From the NCBI GenBank assembly GCA_022845955.1, contig AP025576.1, positions 1,674,001-1,738,000 on the forward strand: a stretch of DNA of 64,000 nt, written 5' to 3'. The translations under genes were made by a program, and so were the position numbers. Shown piece after piece: positions 17,931 to 26,308 of the stretch (position 1 is the stretch's first letter; every line of letters begins with the position of its first letter). The notes under the pieces were generated by a model that ran no database searches, had not been told where the DNA came from, and was given only the letters and a program-made list of their open reading frames with translations. The DNA comes from Lachnospiraceae bacterium. GTDB taxonomy: Bacteria > Bacillota > Clostridia > Lachnospirales > Lachnospiraceae.

Positions 17931-18072
17931 GCAGAAAACAGATAAGCCGTTAAAGGAACAGGGCTTTTCTGGTAAGAGCAACGCCAGGCCGTAGGATTGC
18001 TGGTTACACCTCAGGGAATTTGTGGTATACTGTTAGGGTAATTGAAAGATAGCAGAGAAAGGAGTGGTTTGC

Positions 18073-18837
18073 TTGAATTACCCGGAATTACTGCAAAAAA
18101 GAGACTTGTACCAATCAGGCAGGTCATCCATCCCGGAGCTTACGCTGCAATCCTACGAGCAGGCGTTCGAAATAGAATATACCCATAACTCCACCGCTAT
18201 TGAAGGGAATACCCTGACTTTAATCGAAACAAAAGTACTGCTGGAGGACGGGATTACGGTAGGAGGCAAGAGTCTCCGGGAGATTTACGAGTTGGTTAAC
18301 CACCAGAAGGCATACCGTTATGTGAAGGACTGTATCACAAAGGGACTGCAGTTGGATGAAAAGATCATCAAAGATATCCATGCCTTATTGATGGAAAATA
18401 TTTTTACCGGGGGCATTTACCGCAGTGTGGATGTGTATATCTCCGGTGCGCAGCATACCCCGCCTTCCCCAAATGAGATGTACCGTCAGATTAAGGATTT
18501 TTATGAGGATCTGGCATGGAAAGGGAAAGAACTGAACCTGATAGAACTGGCGGCCTGGACGCATGCGGAGTTTGTTAAAATCCATCCGTTCCCGGATGGA
18601 AACGGCAGGACATCGAGACTGCTTATGAATTACCAGCTTATGACAAACGGTTTTCCCGCTGTTTCGATTGCCAAAGAGAACAGACTGGCCTACTTTAATG
18701 CCCTGGAAGCCTATGCTGTAGAGGGAGATCTTACTTTGTTTGCGGATATGATTGCGGAACTTGCAGAACAACAGCTTGATCACTACCTGGGTTTGCTTGC
18801 GCCGGTACAAGATGGGAGGCAGGAACTATCTATATAA
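18073..18837 (+). CDS. Fic-family protein with N-terminal inhibitory helix
   Basis: A 254-aa Fic-domain enzyme, most likely an AMP-transferase acting on a protein target. The catalytic motif HPFPDGNGR is at 171-179 and is intact (His171). The autoinhibitory motif (S/T)xxxE(G/N) is present N-terminal to the Fic core as S40-TAI-E44-G45, a class II arrangement, so activity is probably self-restrained. I chose the TTG start at 18073 because AAAGGAG lies 8 bases upstream; a GTG at 18064 is in frame but too close to that site. No antitoxin partner gene is adjacent, consistent with a built-in inhibitor. Confidence 0.92.
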   Translation: MNYPELLQKRDLYQSGRSSIPELTLQSYEQAFEIEYTHNSTAIEGNTLTLIETKVLLEDGITVGGKSLREIYELVNHQKAYRYVKDCITKGLQLDEKIIKDIHALLMENIFTGGIYRSVDVYISGAQHTPPSPNEMYRQIKDFYEDLAWKGKELNLIELAAWTHAEFVKIHPFPDGNGRTSRLLMNYQLMTNGFPAVSIAKENRLAYFNALEAYAVEGDLTLFADMIAELAEQQLDHYLGLLAPVQDGRQELSI

Positions 18838-18911
18838 CATGAAAAGTGAAAAGAGCGGGCAAGGTACCGGATACAGAAATGTATCCGGCTTTTCTGTGCC
18901 AAGATATTAAT

Positions 18912-19150
18912 ATGACACAGTTAATGGGGCTTCGGGTAAGAGGAGTAAGGCTTGTGAACGTTGTCCCAAGCAGCCGCCAGGCAGCACTTCAACAGATGGA
19001 ATTTAACAGCTTTGTACATTTTACAATGAATACCTATACAGGAAAAGAATGGGGGAGGGGACAGAGGAAGAAAGTATATTTAATCCGGTAAACTTTGATG
19101 CCTTTTAATGGGTGAATGCAGTAAAATCGGCAGGAATGAAAGGGTTAGCA
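18912..19150 (+). pseudogene. remnant of a GH29 alpha-L-fucosidase gene
   Basis: Residues VVPSSRQAALQQMEFNSF and then VHFTMNTYTGKEWG match the start of GH29 alpha-L-fucosidases of the PSPRQLAWQ type. After GKEW the frame shifts: the next frame gives GEGTEEESIFNPVNFDAF, a stop, then WVNAVKSAGMKG, again as in GH29. The rest of the gene, about 350 codons, is missing. It is thus frameshifted, stop-interrupted and truncated. The AraC regulator that follows on the other strand may once have controlled it. Confidence 0.8.
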
Positions 19151-19228
19151 GGGAGAGAATCCGGGGCTTTGCATTATGCATAGCTTCCGGATATCTTTTA
19201 TAGGTTTGGACAATATAGGAAAAGGTAT

Positions 19229-20095
19229 TCAAGAGAGTACCTTCTTGCTTCTGCTCCGGTACACGGATGGCGCCATCCCCATTTGCTGGGTAAAGAAGCG
19301 GTTAAAATGGGAGGCATCATACATGCCGATGCTTTCTCCCACCTCTTCGCAGGTCAGGGAAGTCGTGTTTAATAAAGAGCAGGCATACTCGATGCGCTTC
19401 AGGCTTATGTATTTTATGGGTGTGGTTCCCACGTATTTGCGGAAAATCCGCGTGAGCCAGGTGTGGCTCACATGCAGCTGCCCGGAAAGCTGGCTGACCT
19501 GGAGATCCTCTGTAAAATGGCTGTCAATGTATTGCAGGGCATCGGTAATCAGCCGGGGATGATCACAGGGGGAGGAAAAGCGCGCCGCTTCCATCAGATC
19601 CATGAGAAAAGAATAATACATTTTGGACAGGGTGAAATCATCCATTTCAGGAGCAGCCTTCCGCGTTTTCATAATGGATATCAGCTGGGATAACGGTTTT
19701 TGGGTATGGGCGGCATCAATGGTATGGATGTGGTTCCTTTTAAAATAACCCGACAGCTCCTGCTGGCCGGGTATGGCAAGCTCGATCCAGATGAGGCCGA
19801 GGGGATCCCCGGAATGGTTGGAATAGGTATGGGCATTCCCCGCTGTTATAATGAAGGCATCCCCTTTTTTCAATAAATAATCCTTTCCCCCAATGTGGAA
19901 GAAACCACAGCCGTCAAACAGGAAATGAACGGTAAAATAAGGGTAATCCGCTTCTCTGTGCACGCAAAAAAAAGACTCCTCACAGCCGCAGCCCATACGG
20001 TTGGCATGGAGCATGAACGGCAGGCTGATGCGGCCGGTTTCCGGAGCATTATATAGATAAGGCGCGAAGTTGTCGGGATTGTAGATGTCCTGCAT
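19229..20095 (-). CDS. AraC-family transcriptional regulator
   Basis: A 288-aa regulator. The N-terminal half is a cupin-type sugar-sensing domain (about 20-130, YFTVHFLFDGCGFFHIGGKDYLL split over the jelly-roll). The C-terminal 100 residues hold two HTH motifs (LQVSQLSGQLHVSHTWLTRIF and the CEEVGESIGMYDASHFNRFF segment typical of AraC). The start follows GAGGG. It is the only intact gene on this side of the GH29 remnant; its remaining target is probably a glycosidase or transport gene, perhaps its own promoter. Intact. Confidence 0.9.
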   Translation of the reverse strand: MQDIYNPDNFAPYLYNAPETGRISLPFMLHANRMGCGCEESFFCVHREADYPYFTVHFLFDGCGFFHIGGKDYLLKKGDAFIITAGNAHTYSNHSGDPLGLIWIELAIPGQQELSGYFKRNHIHTIDAAHTQKPLSQLISIMKTRKAAPEMDDFTLSKMYYSFLMDLMEAARFSSPCDHPRLITDALQYIDSHFTEDLQVSQLSGQLHVSHTWLTRIFRKYVGTTPIKYISLKRIEYACSLLNTTSLTCEEVGESIGMYDASHFNRFFTQQMGMAPSVYRSRSKKVLS

Positions 20096-20391
20096 ATGTT
20101 TTTCCCTCGTTTTATGCCGTAAAGGGCAGCGTATCCGATTAAGTTCCGGCGGCTGCAGTTACAGATATTGTACTATTGCCGGATAAAATCAGCAAGACCG
20201 ATTCCTGTATCCGCAATACTTTTTGTTGGCCCGTTATGTCCCCGAATATTTTCCGGCCGCCCCGCCCGGGCAGTAACCGGTATTGGTTTTAATTTATACA
20301 ACAAATCCGATAAAAAAGGGAATTCCGGCAAAGGGCTGCGAAAGCTACAATGAAATAAAAAAAGAATTACGGGAAAAGGAGGACATCTGCG

Positions 20392-21444
20392 ATGACATCC
20401 AAAGAAAGAGTCCGGGCGGTGATGGAGCACCGGAAGCCGGATCGGATACCGGCAGCGTTTGAAGCGGTGGGATCCGTGACGGAGAAGCTGCTGAAGCATT
20501 ATGGCTTCACCGATTACAGCCAGCTGCTGGAAAAATATGAGGTGGATATAGTGACGGCTTCGCCGGAATATATCGGGCCGGAATTAAAAACCAGTCTGAA
20601 TGAAAAAGGGGAACGGGTGGAACAGTCCTGGTGGGGCTATGAAACCACTCTGCATACCACCGCTGTTGATACGTATGGGACGACGACTTATTTTCCCTTA
20701 AATGGGGTGGAAACAGTGGAAGAGGTGGATGCGGTCAGGTTTCCCGATCCGGATTGGTTCGATTACAGCGCAATTAAGCGGGTATGCGACAGCAATCCGG
20801 ATAAGGCGATCATTGTGGGACATGAAGGGCCTTTTCAAATGGTTACCTTTCTGATAGAGATGGATCAGTTTTTTATGCTGATGCTGGACGAGCCGGATAC
20901 GGCAAAGCGGATCCTGGAGCGCATGAATGCATTTGAGATGGAATATTACCGGAGGATTTTTGAGGCCGGAGAGGGCAGAGTGGATGTCCTGCGTCCGCAT
21001 GATGATTATGGGACACAGATATCGCTGTTGTTTTCGGTGGATATGTGGAGGGAATTCTATCGGGAAAATACGATAAAGCTGGTGGAGCTGGCGCATAAAT
21101 ACGGAGCGTTTTACCAGCAGCATTCCTGCGGGGCCGTAGCGCCGCTGATACCGGAATTTATCGAATGCGGCGTGGATGCGCTGGAACCGGTGCAGAAGGT
21201 GCAGGGGCTGGAGGCGGAACGGCTGGCGCAGCTGTATAAGGACAAGATTGTGTTCCATGGAGGGATTGACACCCAGGGGCTGCTGCCGTATGGGAAGCCG
21301 GAAGAGGTGAAGGCGGAGGTGCGCAGGTTCATGGATTTGCTGGGGAAGGACGGCGGGTATATCCTTATGGCAAGCCAGGGCTTTGAGGGGGATGTCCCGA
21401 TAGAGAATATAGAAGCGGTATATGCGGTGGATCGGCGTATATGA
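20392..21444 (+). CDS. uroporphyrinogen decarboxylase (URO-D) family protein
   Basis: A 350-aa TIM-barrel protein of the URO-D superfamily. It is not HemE: there is no heme pathway beside it and it has HSCGAVAPLIPEF, an H-x-C-G element like the zinc-binding site of the MtaA/CmuA corrinoid-type methyltransferases in this superfamily. It starts MTSKERVRAVMEHRKPDRIP, the usual opening of these clostridial relatives. It probably acts in methyl transfer or decarboxylation of an unknown substrate. The ATG follows GGAAAAGGAGG. No corrinoid protein gene is adjacent. A strong terminator follows. Confidence 0.82.
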   Translation: MTSKERVRAVMEHRKPDRIPAAFEAVGSVTEKLLKHYGFTDYSQLLEKYEVDIVTASPEYIGPELKTSLNEKGERVEQSWWGYETTLHTTAVDTYGTTTYFPLNGVETVEEVDAVRFPDPDWFDYSAIKRVCDSNPDKAIIVGHEGPFQMVTFLIEMDQFFMLMLDEPDTAKRILERMNAFEMEYYRRIFEAGEGRVDVLRPHDDYGTQISLLFSVDMWREFYRENTIKLVELAHKYGAFYQQHSCGAVAPLIPEFIECGVDALEPVQKVQGLEAERLAQLYKDKIVFHGGIDTQGLLPYGKPEEVKAEVRRFMDLLGKDGGYILMASQGFEGDVPIENIEAVYAVDRRI

Positions 21445-21447
21445 TGA

Positions 21448-21496
21448 TAAAACGCCTGCATGGGATAAGTAAAAGAAATCCCTGCAGGCGTTTTTC
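21448..21496. terminator. bidirectional terminator between the URO-D-like and MarR genes
   Basis: AAACGCCTGCA pairs with TGCAGGCGTTT; T-runs flank the stem on both strands. It serves the two convergent genes, and the MarR stop codon (21495-21497) lies at its edge. Confidence 0.88.
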
Positions 21497-22301
21497 AGCG
21501 CCGGTTTCCGTGTTCTCCGGTATCCCGTTGCCGTCCGTAAGGCTCCCGTCCGCGTTCTTCTGCGCGTCCCTGTTCCCGGCTTCTGCGCTCTCTGCTGCCG
21601 TGTTCTCTGCTGCCGCGTTCGTGTCTGCCGTAGTCCCTGCCGCCGTCCATTCCTTTTTTGCTGCGCCAGTCCTCCAGCAGTTTTTCCAAAAGAAGGGAAA
21701 GCTGTTCTTTTTCTTCCTGGCTCAGGCAGGAGAAAAAGTCCTGCACCGCGTTTCCCCTGTGGACTTGCATCTGCGCGGCGGCTTCCAGGCCGGCGGGGGT
21801 GAGGGTTACATCCACGCCTCTTTTATCCTGTTTATTGGGTGTCCGGGTGATATAGCCTTCCGTTTCCATTTTCCCCAGGATTTCACTCAGGGAACCGGAG
21901 CGGACATCCAGGATATCCATGAGCTGACGCTGGGTAATCGGGCTGTTAGCTGATAAAACGGAGAGGATCCGCAATTGGCCGGATTTGCCGTTCCCCGGAT
22001 GATGGAGGGCATGAGTACAGGCACGGAATTGTTCAAAAAGCTGCTCCTCCGGAGAAAACGGCTGTCCGGAAGGGAAAAAACGTTCCGGGGTCTGCTCCCG
22101 CCGGCTTCTTCTGTCGCGCCGTTCCCGGCATTCCTCATGGCGTGCATGGCGGGGGATACTTCGCTTCCCGGCGGCTTCATCCTGGGCCTGGAAAGGTTCC
22201 CGGTTCTCTGAAAAATAAGTCCTTCCTTTTCCGCATTGCAAAGCATCAGAAGAACAGTGGTTAGGACAACAGGGGCATGTTTGGTTCGGATTATCATTCA
22301 T
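21495..22301 (-). CDS. MarR-family regulator with Cys-rich head and Arg/Glu-rich tail
   Basis: A 268-aa protein with a MarR winged-helix core at about residues 80-205 (SGQLRILSVLSANSPITQRQ, then LDVRSGSLSEILGKMETEGYI and NKQDKRGVDVTLTPAG). The head has CPCCPNHC near residue 9 and further Cys, which could bind metal or sense redox. The tail (about 210-268) is a low-complexity run of R-E-R-G and R-E-H-G repeats. The ATG at 22301 follows AGAAGGA. Two similar palindromes flank its own promoter (22350-22404), so it probably represses itself. MarR proteins are usually about 150 aa, so head and tail are extra. Confidence 0.82.
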   Translation of the reverse strand: MNDNPNQTCPCCPNHCSSDALQCGKGRTYFSENREPFQAQDEAAGKRSIPRHARHEECRERRDRRSRREQTPERFFPSGQPFSPEEQLFEQFRACTHALHHPGNGKSGQLRILSVLSANSPITQRQLMDILDVRSGSLSEILGKMETEGYITRTPNKQDKRGVDVTLTPAGLEAAAQMQVHRGNAVQDFFSCLSQEEKEQLSLLLEKLLEDWRSKKGMDGGRDYGRHERGSREHGSRERRSREQGRAEERGREPYGRQRDTGEHGNRR

Positions 22302-22349
22302 AGTATATTCCTTCTTTCTCTTGGATTTATTCAATAAAATAAAATTGCT

Positions 22350-22404
22350 AGGTACCTTGTAAAATAAGAATACCCCTTTTTTGGATAAATGTCAAGGTGC
22401 CTTG
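22350..22404 (-). promoter_or_regulatory. promoter and paired operators of the MarR-family gene
   Basis: On the minus strand TTGACA (22390-22395), a 17-base spacer and TATTCT (22367-22372) form a strong promoter. CAAGGTGCCTTG (22393-22404) overlaps the -35 box, and ACAAGGTACCT lies just downstream of the -10 box (22350-22360). Two copies of CAAGGTNCCTTG placed like this are a typical autorepression arrangement. Confidence 0.7.
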
Positions 22405-22648
22405 TGAATATTTCGGAGGATTTCTTACCGTCCCGGCCTTGCACCTGCCATGCGCCACCGGGTCCGGTAAAGCAATGTTACTGGTCACGGAGTGAACAAG
22501 TAACAAAGCAATGGGCATCTGCAGCCGCAAAAAGGGATTCTCTGGCTTTCCATGCACAGGAATGATATAATAAACATAATTATCAACGGCAGGAAATCCG
22601 GATGCCGACGGAAAAAAGGAGGCCTGAATTTTATTTGCGTATGAAAGA
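22405..22648. other. non-coding gap, nothing recognised
   Basis: About 240 bases between the MarR promoter and a glycosidase remnant. No ORF with a ribosome binding site and no clear structured RNA seen. Confidence 0.4.
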
Positions 22649-22846
22649 ATGTTCGGCACCATACACCTGCTTGTCGTGTACAGCTTTACGGAAAAGGAGC
22701 TTGTGTGGCGGCTGCCGGAGGAAACGGCAGGACAGACGGCGCAGCGGCTTATCGGGAATTATGAGGATTCGGTGTGGGGACCGGAGCTTACGCTGCGTCC
22801 TTATGAAGCGGTGGTCTGGGAATGGACGGATAAGCAGGGGGAATAA
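22649..22846 (+). pseudogene. C-terminal remnant of a GH13 alpha-glucosidase-type gene
   Basis: A 65-codon frame reading LLVVYSFTEKELVWRLPEE, then RLIGNYEDS and LRPYEAVVWEW. This resembles the C-terminal beta domain of oligo-1,6-glucosidases (GH13), which ends with a similar LRPYEAxVYE segment. The catalytic barrel, about 480 residues, is absent. There is no convincing start site. It is most likely a leftover of a deletion that ended just before the next glycosidase gene. Confidence 0.55.
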
Positions 22847-22917
22847 GAGGAGCAGAAAAAGGCGGAGTGGTCACAAAGAGATAGATTGGAGCAGGTTACG
22901 TGAAAGGAGAAAAAGGG

Positions 22918-23997
22918 ATGGGGAACAGATGGAGTAAGGAAAAAAGCAATGTATGGTATGACAGCCGTCCATGGCTGATGGGCTGTAATTATGTCCCGGC
23001 AATTACCCTGCATAATACGGAGCTGTGGCAGGATGATACGAGGGAGGAGGTTCTTGCTTCTGTAAAAAAAGAACTGAAACTTTTGCGGGAGACGGGGCTT
23101 AACAGTGTGAGAATGTTTATGCCTTTTCATGCATGGTTCTTTGAGCGGGAGCGTTTTTTCGGGAAGATGGATGAGCTGCTTGCGTTGCTGGACGGATACG
23201 GGATTACACTTATGCCGGTGCTGTTCAATGACTGTGCTCCTTTTGAACGGCCGGATCCGGTGTTCCCGGATAAGATGGGGTCAGGCTGGCAGCCTTATGA
23301 TATCGGGCATCACGGGGGAAAAGCGGAAAATCCGTTTACCGGGGAGAAAAGAAAAACCGGCTGGATTCTGTTCGATGAAGAAGCATGGAGGGAGCCGCAG
23401 TATACCTATGCAAAAGAGCTTATCGGGCGTTATGCCAGAGATCCCAGGATCATCATGTGGGATTTATGGAACGAACCGGGTAACAGCAATCGGCATTCCC
23501 TGAGCATGGAATATCTGGAGCATGTATTTGAAATCGCCCGGGCTGTCGATCCGGATCAGCCGCTGACGGCGGCTCCCTGGTCATACCCGGAGGGGTATGG
23601 TGTGGCGGAGGATGTGGATCTGGAGCCGATTCAGAAAAGGGCGGTGGAGCTTTCGGATATTGTTTCCTTCCACCAATATGAGAATTTCGGTCGGGTTAAG
23701 CAGGTGGTAAAAGCGCTGGCAAAAGAGGGAAGGCCCCTTATGAATACGGAGTGGCTCAACCGCATCCTGGACAATAATATCAGAGATCTTCTCCCCTATT
23801 TTTATGAAAACAGGATCGGTAGCTATCATTGGGGACTGGTGGCGGGGAAGTCCCAGTTTTATCTTCCCTGGGATTATCTGCGGGAGGAAGACGGGTTGGA
23901 TCTTACCCTGTGGCAGCATGATTTGTATCATGAGGATTATACCCCTTATGATCAGGAGGAGATCGCGTTATTCCGGAAATATGGGATGACAGAATAA
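22918..23997 (+). CDS. clan GH-A glycoside hydrolase (GH5-like)
   Basis: A 359-aa TIM-barrel glycosidase without signal peptide, so cytoplasmic. Acid/base Glu186 in WDLWNEPGN and nucleophile Glu278 in LMNTEWLN mark a retaining clan GH-A enzyme. The barrel starts RPWLMGCNYVPAITLHNTELW. The fold is near GH5, but some relatives are labelled beta-xylanase; the substrate cannot be told from sequence. I chose the ATG at 22918 because AAAGGAG lies 8 bases upstream; a GTG at 22900 is in frame. It follows a decayed GH13 gene and precedes an aldo/keto reductase. Confidence 0.82.
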   Translation: MGNRWSKEKSNVWYDSRPWLMGCNYVPAITLHNTELWQDDTREEVLASVKKELKLLRETGLNSVRMFMPFHAWFFERERFFGKMDELLALLDGYGITLMPVLFNDCAPFERPDPVFPDKMGSGWQPYDIGHHGGKAENPFTGEKRKTGWILFDEEAWREPQYTYAKELIGRYARDPRIIMWDLWNEPGNSNRHSLSMEYLEHVFEIARAVDPDQPLTAAPWSYPEGYGVAEDVDLEPIQKRAVELSDIVSFHQYENFGRVKQVVKALAKEGRPLMNTEWLNRILDNNIRDLLPYFYENRIGSYHWGLVAGKSQFYLPWDYLREEDGLDLTLWQHDLYHEDYTPYDQEEIALFRKYGMTE

Positions 23998-24160
23998 ATA
24001 ATTTTTATCAGGCGGCAGGGGAACCCCTGTATGGCGGAAATATGAATGGACTGACAGCAGCAGGAAGTTTTCTTTTATGCAGAGATACATTTTTATCCCT
24101 GCAGGCAATACGCTGAGGCCGGGTCAATTTGCGGAGACTTTAATTTCAGGAGGAATACCA

Positions 24161-25309
24161 ATGAGATACAGAGAATTAGGAAAAACAGGACTGTCCGTCA
24201 GTGAAATCGGACTGGGAGGGGAATGGCTGGAACGGCATAATGCAAAAGAGGTCAGGGCGGTCATAGACCGGTGCGAAGAGCTGGGGATCAACATCCTGGA
24301 CTGCTGGATGTCGGAACCTGAAGTGCGTTCCAAAATCGGGGCGGCGATTGTGGGAAAAAGAGAACGCTGGATCATACAGGGGCACCTGGGATCCACCTGG
24401 CAGAACGGGCAGTATGTACGTACCAGGAATCTGGAGCAGGTCCGCATCGCTTTTCAGGATCTTCTCGACCGTATGGGTACGGACTACATAGATTTGGGGA
24501 TGATCCATTTTGTGGATGAAAAAGCGGAATTCAAGCGTGTTATGGAAGGCGAATTCATCGACTATGTGAAGGGGCTGAAGGAAAAGGGGATAATCCGCCA
24601 TATAGGCATGAGTACCCACAATCCGGAGGTGGCCAGGATGGCGGCGCAAAGCGGTATTATAGAAATGATTCTTTTCAGTGTGAATCCTGCTTTCGATCTG
24701 CTTCCTGCTACAGAGGATCTGAATGATTACTTCAAAGAAACCTATGAGGAACAGCTGGGCGGGATCGCACCGGAAAGAGAGGAGCTTTACCGTATCTGCG
24801 AGCAGGAAGGCGTAGGCATCACTGTCATGAAGGGGTATGCCGGGGGACGTCTGTTCCGGGCGGAAACATCGCCTTTCGGTACGGCCCTGACGCCGGTGCA
24901 GTGTCTGCATTATGCCCTGACACGGCCTGCGGTAGCCAGTGTGATGGCAGGTTTCGATACACCGGCGCATGTGGATGCGGCCGCAGCCTATGAGACGGCA
25001 ACGGAGGAGGAAAAGGATTATGCCAGCGTACTGGCGAATGCCCCCCATCATGCCTACAGCGGCCAGTGCACCTATTGCGGCCATTGCGCACCCTGCCCCT
25101 CCAGGATTGATATCGCTATGGTAAACAAGCTGTATGATCTGGCAGTGATGCAGGACGAAATTCCCGCGACGGTCAAAGCCCATTACGGGCAGCTGTCTGC
25201 CGCAGCGGGGGACTGTGTCCGGTGCGGCGGCTGTGAGACCCGCTGTCCTTTTGGTGTAAGGATAATAGACCGGATGGAGAAGGCGGCGGCTTTGTTCGGG
25301 CAGGACTGA
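24161..25309 (+). CDS. aldo/keto reductase-like protein with C-terminal 2[4Fe-4S] domain
   Basis: A 382-aa protein. Residues 1-280 are an aldo/keto reductase barrel (MRYRELGKTGLSVSEIGLGG). Residues about 300-365 are ferredoxin-like, with CTYCGHCAPCP and CVRCGGCETRCPFGV, each supplying one 4Fe-4S cluster. The usual catalytic tetrad is incomplete: Asp47 (NILDCWMSE) and His116 (MIHFVDE) are in place, but the Tyr position is Glu52 or Ser51 and the Lys of the T-K motif is replaced (IIQGHLG). The protein may pass electrons from its clusters instead of using NADPH in the standard way. ATG 24161 follows CAGGAGG. Confidence 0.88.
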   Translation: MRYRELGKTGLSVSEIGLGGEWLERHNAKEVRAVIDRCEELGINILDCWMSEPEVRSKIGAAIVGKRERWIIQGHLGSTWQNGQYVRTRNLEQVRIAFQDLLDRMGTDYIDLGMIHFVDEKAEFKRVMEGEFIDYVKGLKEKGIIRHIGMSTHNPEVARMAAQSGIIEMILFSVNPAFDLLPATEDLNDYFKETYEEQLGGIAPEREELYRICEQEGVGITVMKGYAGGRLFRAETSPFGTALTPVQCLHYALTRPAVASVMAGFDTPAHVDAAAAYETATEEEKDYASVLANAPHHAYSGQCTYCGHCAPCPSRIDIAMVNKLYDLAVMQDEIPATVKAHYGQLSAAAGDCVRCGGCETRCPFGVRIIDRMEKAAALFGQD

Positions 25310-25383
25310 AAGCGGGATATAGGACGCTGTGTCCATTAGAAACGGTCATCGCCGGATTTTGTAAGGAATCAGCAGGAGATAGT

Positions 25384-25821
25384 ATGAAAAAGGAAGAATT
25401 GATAAAAGAAGGCTGTATGGTACCGGATACCCTGCAGGAGGCCATGCGGCTGGGCAGGCAGGAAATGGTGGAGGGGGACGGGGAAACTCTCAGGGAGTAC
25501 CTTTACCGCCTGCTGGAGGAAAACGGAAGGGACAATACCTATTTTGATTTTTATTACGGGACTTTGAGCCGTGAGGAACAAAAGAAAGCGGAGACTGCCC
25601 TGTCTCAGGAAGAGACTGCGTATCTGTATGGACTCACCCTGCCGGTAAACCGGGAGGATGTTTATTTCCGATATGAGGAAAGGCTGTTTTCCATTGCGGT
25701 CACACTGTCCGTAACGGAGATGCTGTTCTCCACCTTTTATTTTCCGGTGCTGTGTAAAACGGTCTGGAGCAATTATCAGGGTTCCTTTCTCCTTTTTTCA
25801 TACGAAACAGGAAAGGAATAA
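25384..25821 (+). CDS. conserved hypothetical protein (145 aa)
   Basis: A soluble 145-aa protein starting MKKEELIKEGCMVPDTLQEAM. It has no signal peptide or membrane segment and is rich in Glu, Tyr and Leu; a block YLYGLTLPVNREDVYFRYEERL is distinctive. The C-terminal half has a Tyr/Phe-rich hydrophobic stretch (LFSTFYFPVL). The start follows AGCAGGAGATAGT. The next gene starts 7 bases after its stop, so the two are probably co-transcribed. I do not recognise the function; it may belong to the DUF3877 group, but this is uncertain. Confidence 0.65.
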   Translation: MKKEELIKEGCMVPDTLQEAMRLGRQEMVEGDGETLREYLYRLLEENGRDNTYFDFYYGTLSREEQKKAETALSQEETAYLYGLTLPVNREDVYFRYEERLFSIAVTLSVTEMLFSTFYFPVLCKTVWSNYQGSFLLFSYETGKE

Positions 25822-25827
25822 CAGGAA

Positions 25828-26277
25828 ATGCAGATACTGGTGGATGCGGACGCTTGTCCGGTGGTGGGAATTGTGGAACGAGCGGCGCAAGAAAATAAGA
25901 TACCGGTGGTTCTTTTATGTGATACGAACCATGTCCTGGCTTCGTCCTACAGTCAGGTACGGGTCATCGGAGCGGGTGCCGATGCGGTGGATTTTGCATT
26001 GGTGAATCTCTGCAGAAAAGGGGATGTGGTGGTGACCCAGGACTATGGGGTGGCGGCTATGGTTCTGGGAAAAGGGGCCTATGGGATCCATCAGTCCGGG
26101 AACTGGTATACCCGGGAAAATATCGATCAGCTGCTGATGGAAAGGCATCTGGCGAAAAAGGCGCGGAGAGCGTCCTCTAAGCACCATGGGAAAGGGCCCC
26201 GCAAAAGGCAGCCGGAGGACGACGTCCGGTTTGAAAAAGAGTTTCGCAGATTGCTGCAGCTTGCGCAGAAGGAATGA
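25828..26277 (+). CDS. YaiI/YqxD-family protein (UPF0178, DUF188)
   Basis: A 149-aa protein of the DUF188/UPF0178 family, a PIN-like fold. It opens with the family signature MQILVDADACPVVGIVERAA; DTNHVLASSYSQV and VVTQDYGVAAMVLGKGA are further conserved blocks with acidic residues that could bind Mg. The basic C-terminus (KKARRASSKHHGKGPRKRQ) may bind nucleic acid. Biochemical role not established for the family. It follows the 145-aa gene after 6 bases and is closed by a strong terminator. Confidence 0.9.
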   Translation: MQILVDADACPVVGIVERAAQENKIPVVLLCDTNHVLASSYSQVRVIGAGADAVDFALVNLCRKGDVVVTQDYGVAAMVLGKGAYGIHQSGNWYTRENIDQLLMERHLAKKARRASSKHHGKGPRKRQPEDDVRFEKEFRRLLQLAQKE

Positions 26278-26278
26278 A

Positions 26279-26308
26279 AGGGAGCCGCCTGACTGCGGCT
26301 CCTTTTTA
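26279..26308. terminator. bidirectional intrinsic terminator
   Basis: GGAGCCGC-CTGACT-GCGGCTCC stem followed by TTTTT. It closes the UPF0178 gene on the plus strand; the stop codon of the convergent YdcF-like gene (26306-26308) lies inside the T-run. Confidence 0.9.

Noticed and set aside
18073-18837. Fic/antitoxin pair
   Set aside because: No small partner gene is adjacent; the inhibitory motif is within the Fic protein.
20392-21444. Heme biosynthesis gene hemE
   Set aside because: The H-x-C-G site and lack of heme genes fit the methyltransferase-like branch of the URO-D superfamily better.
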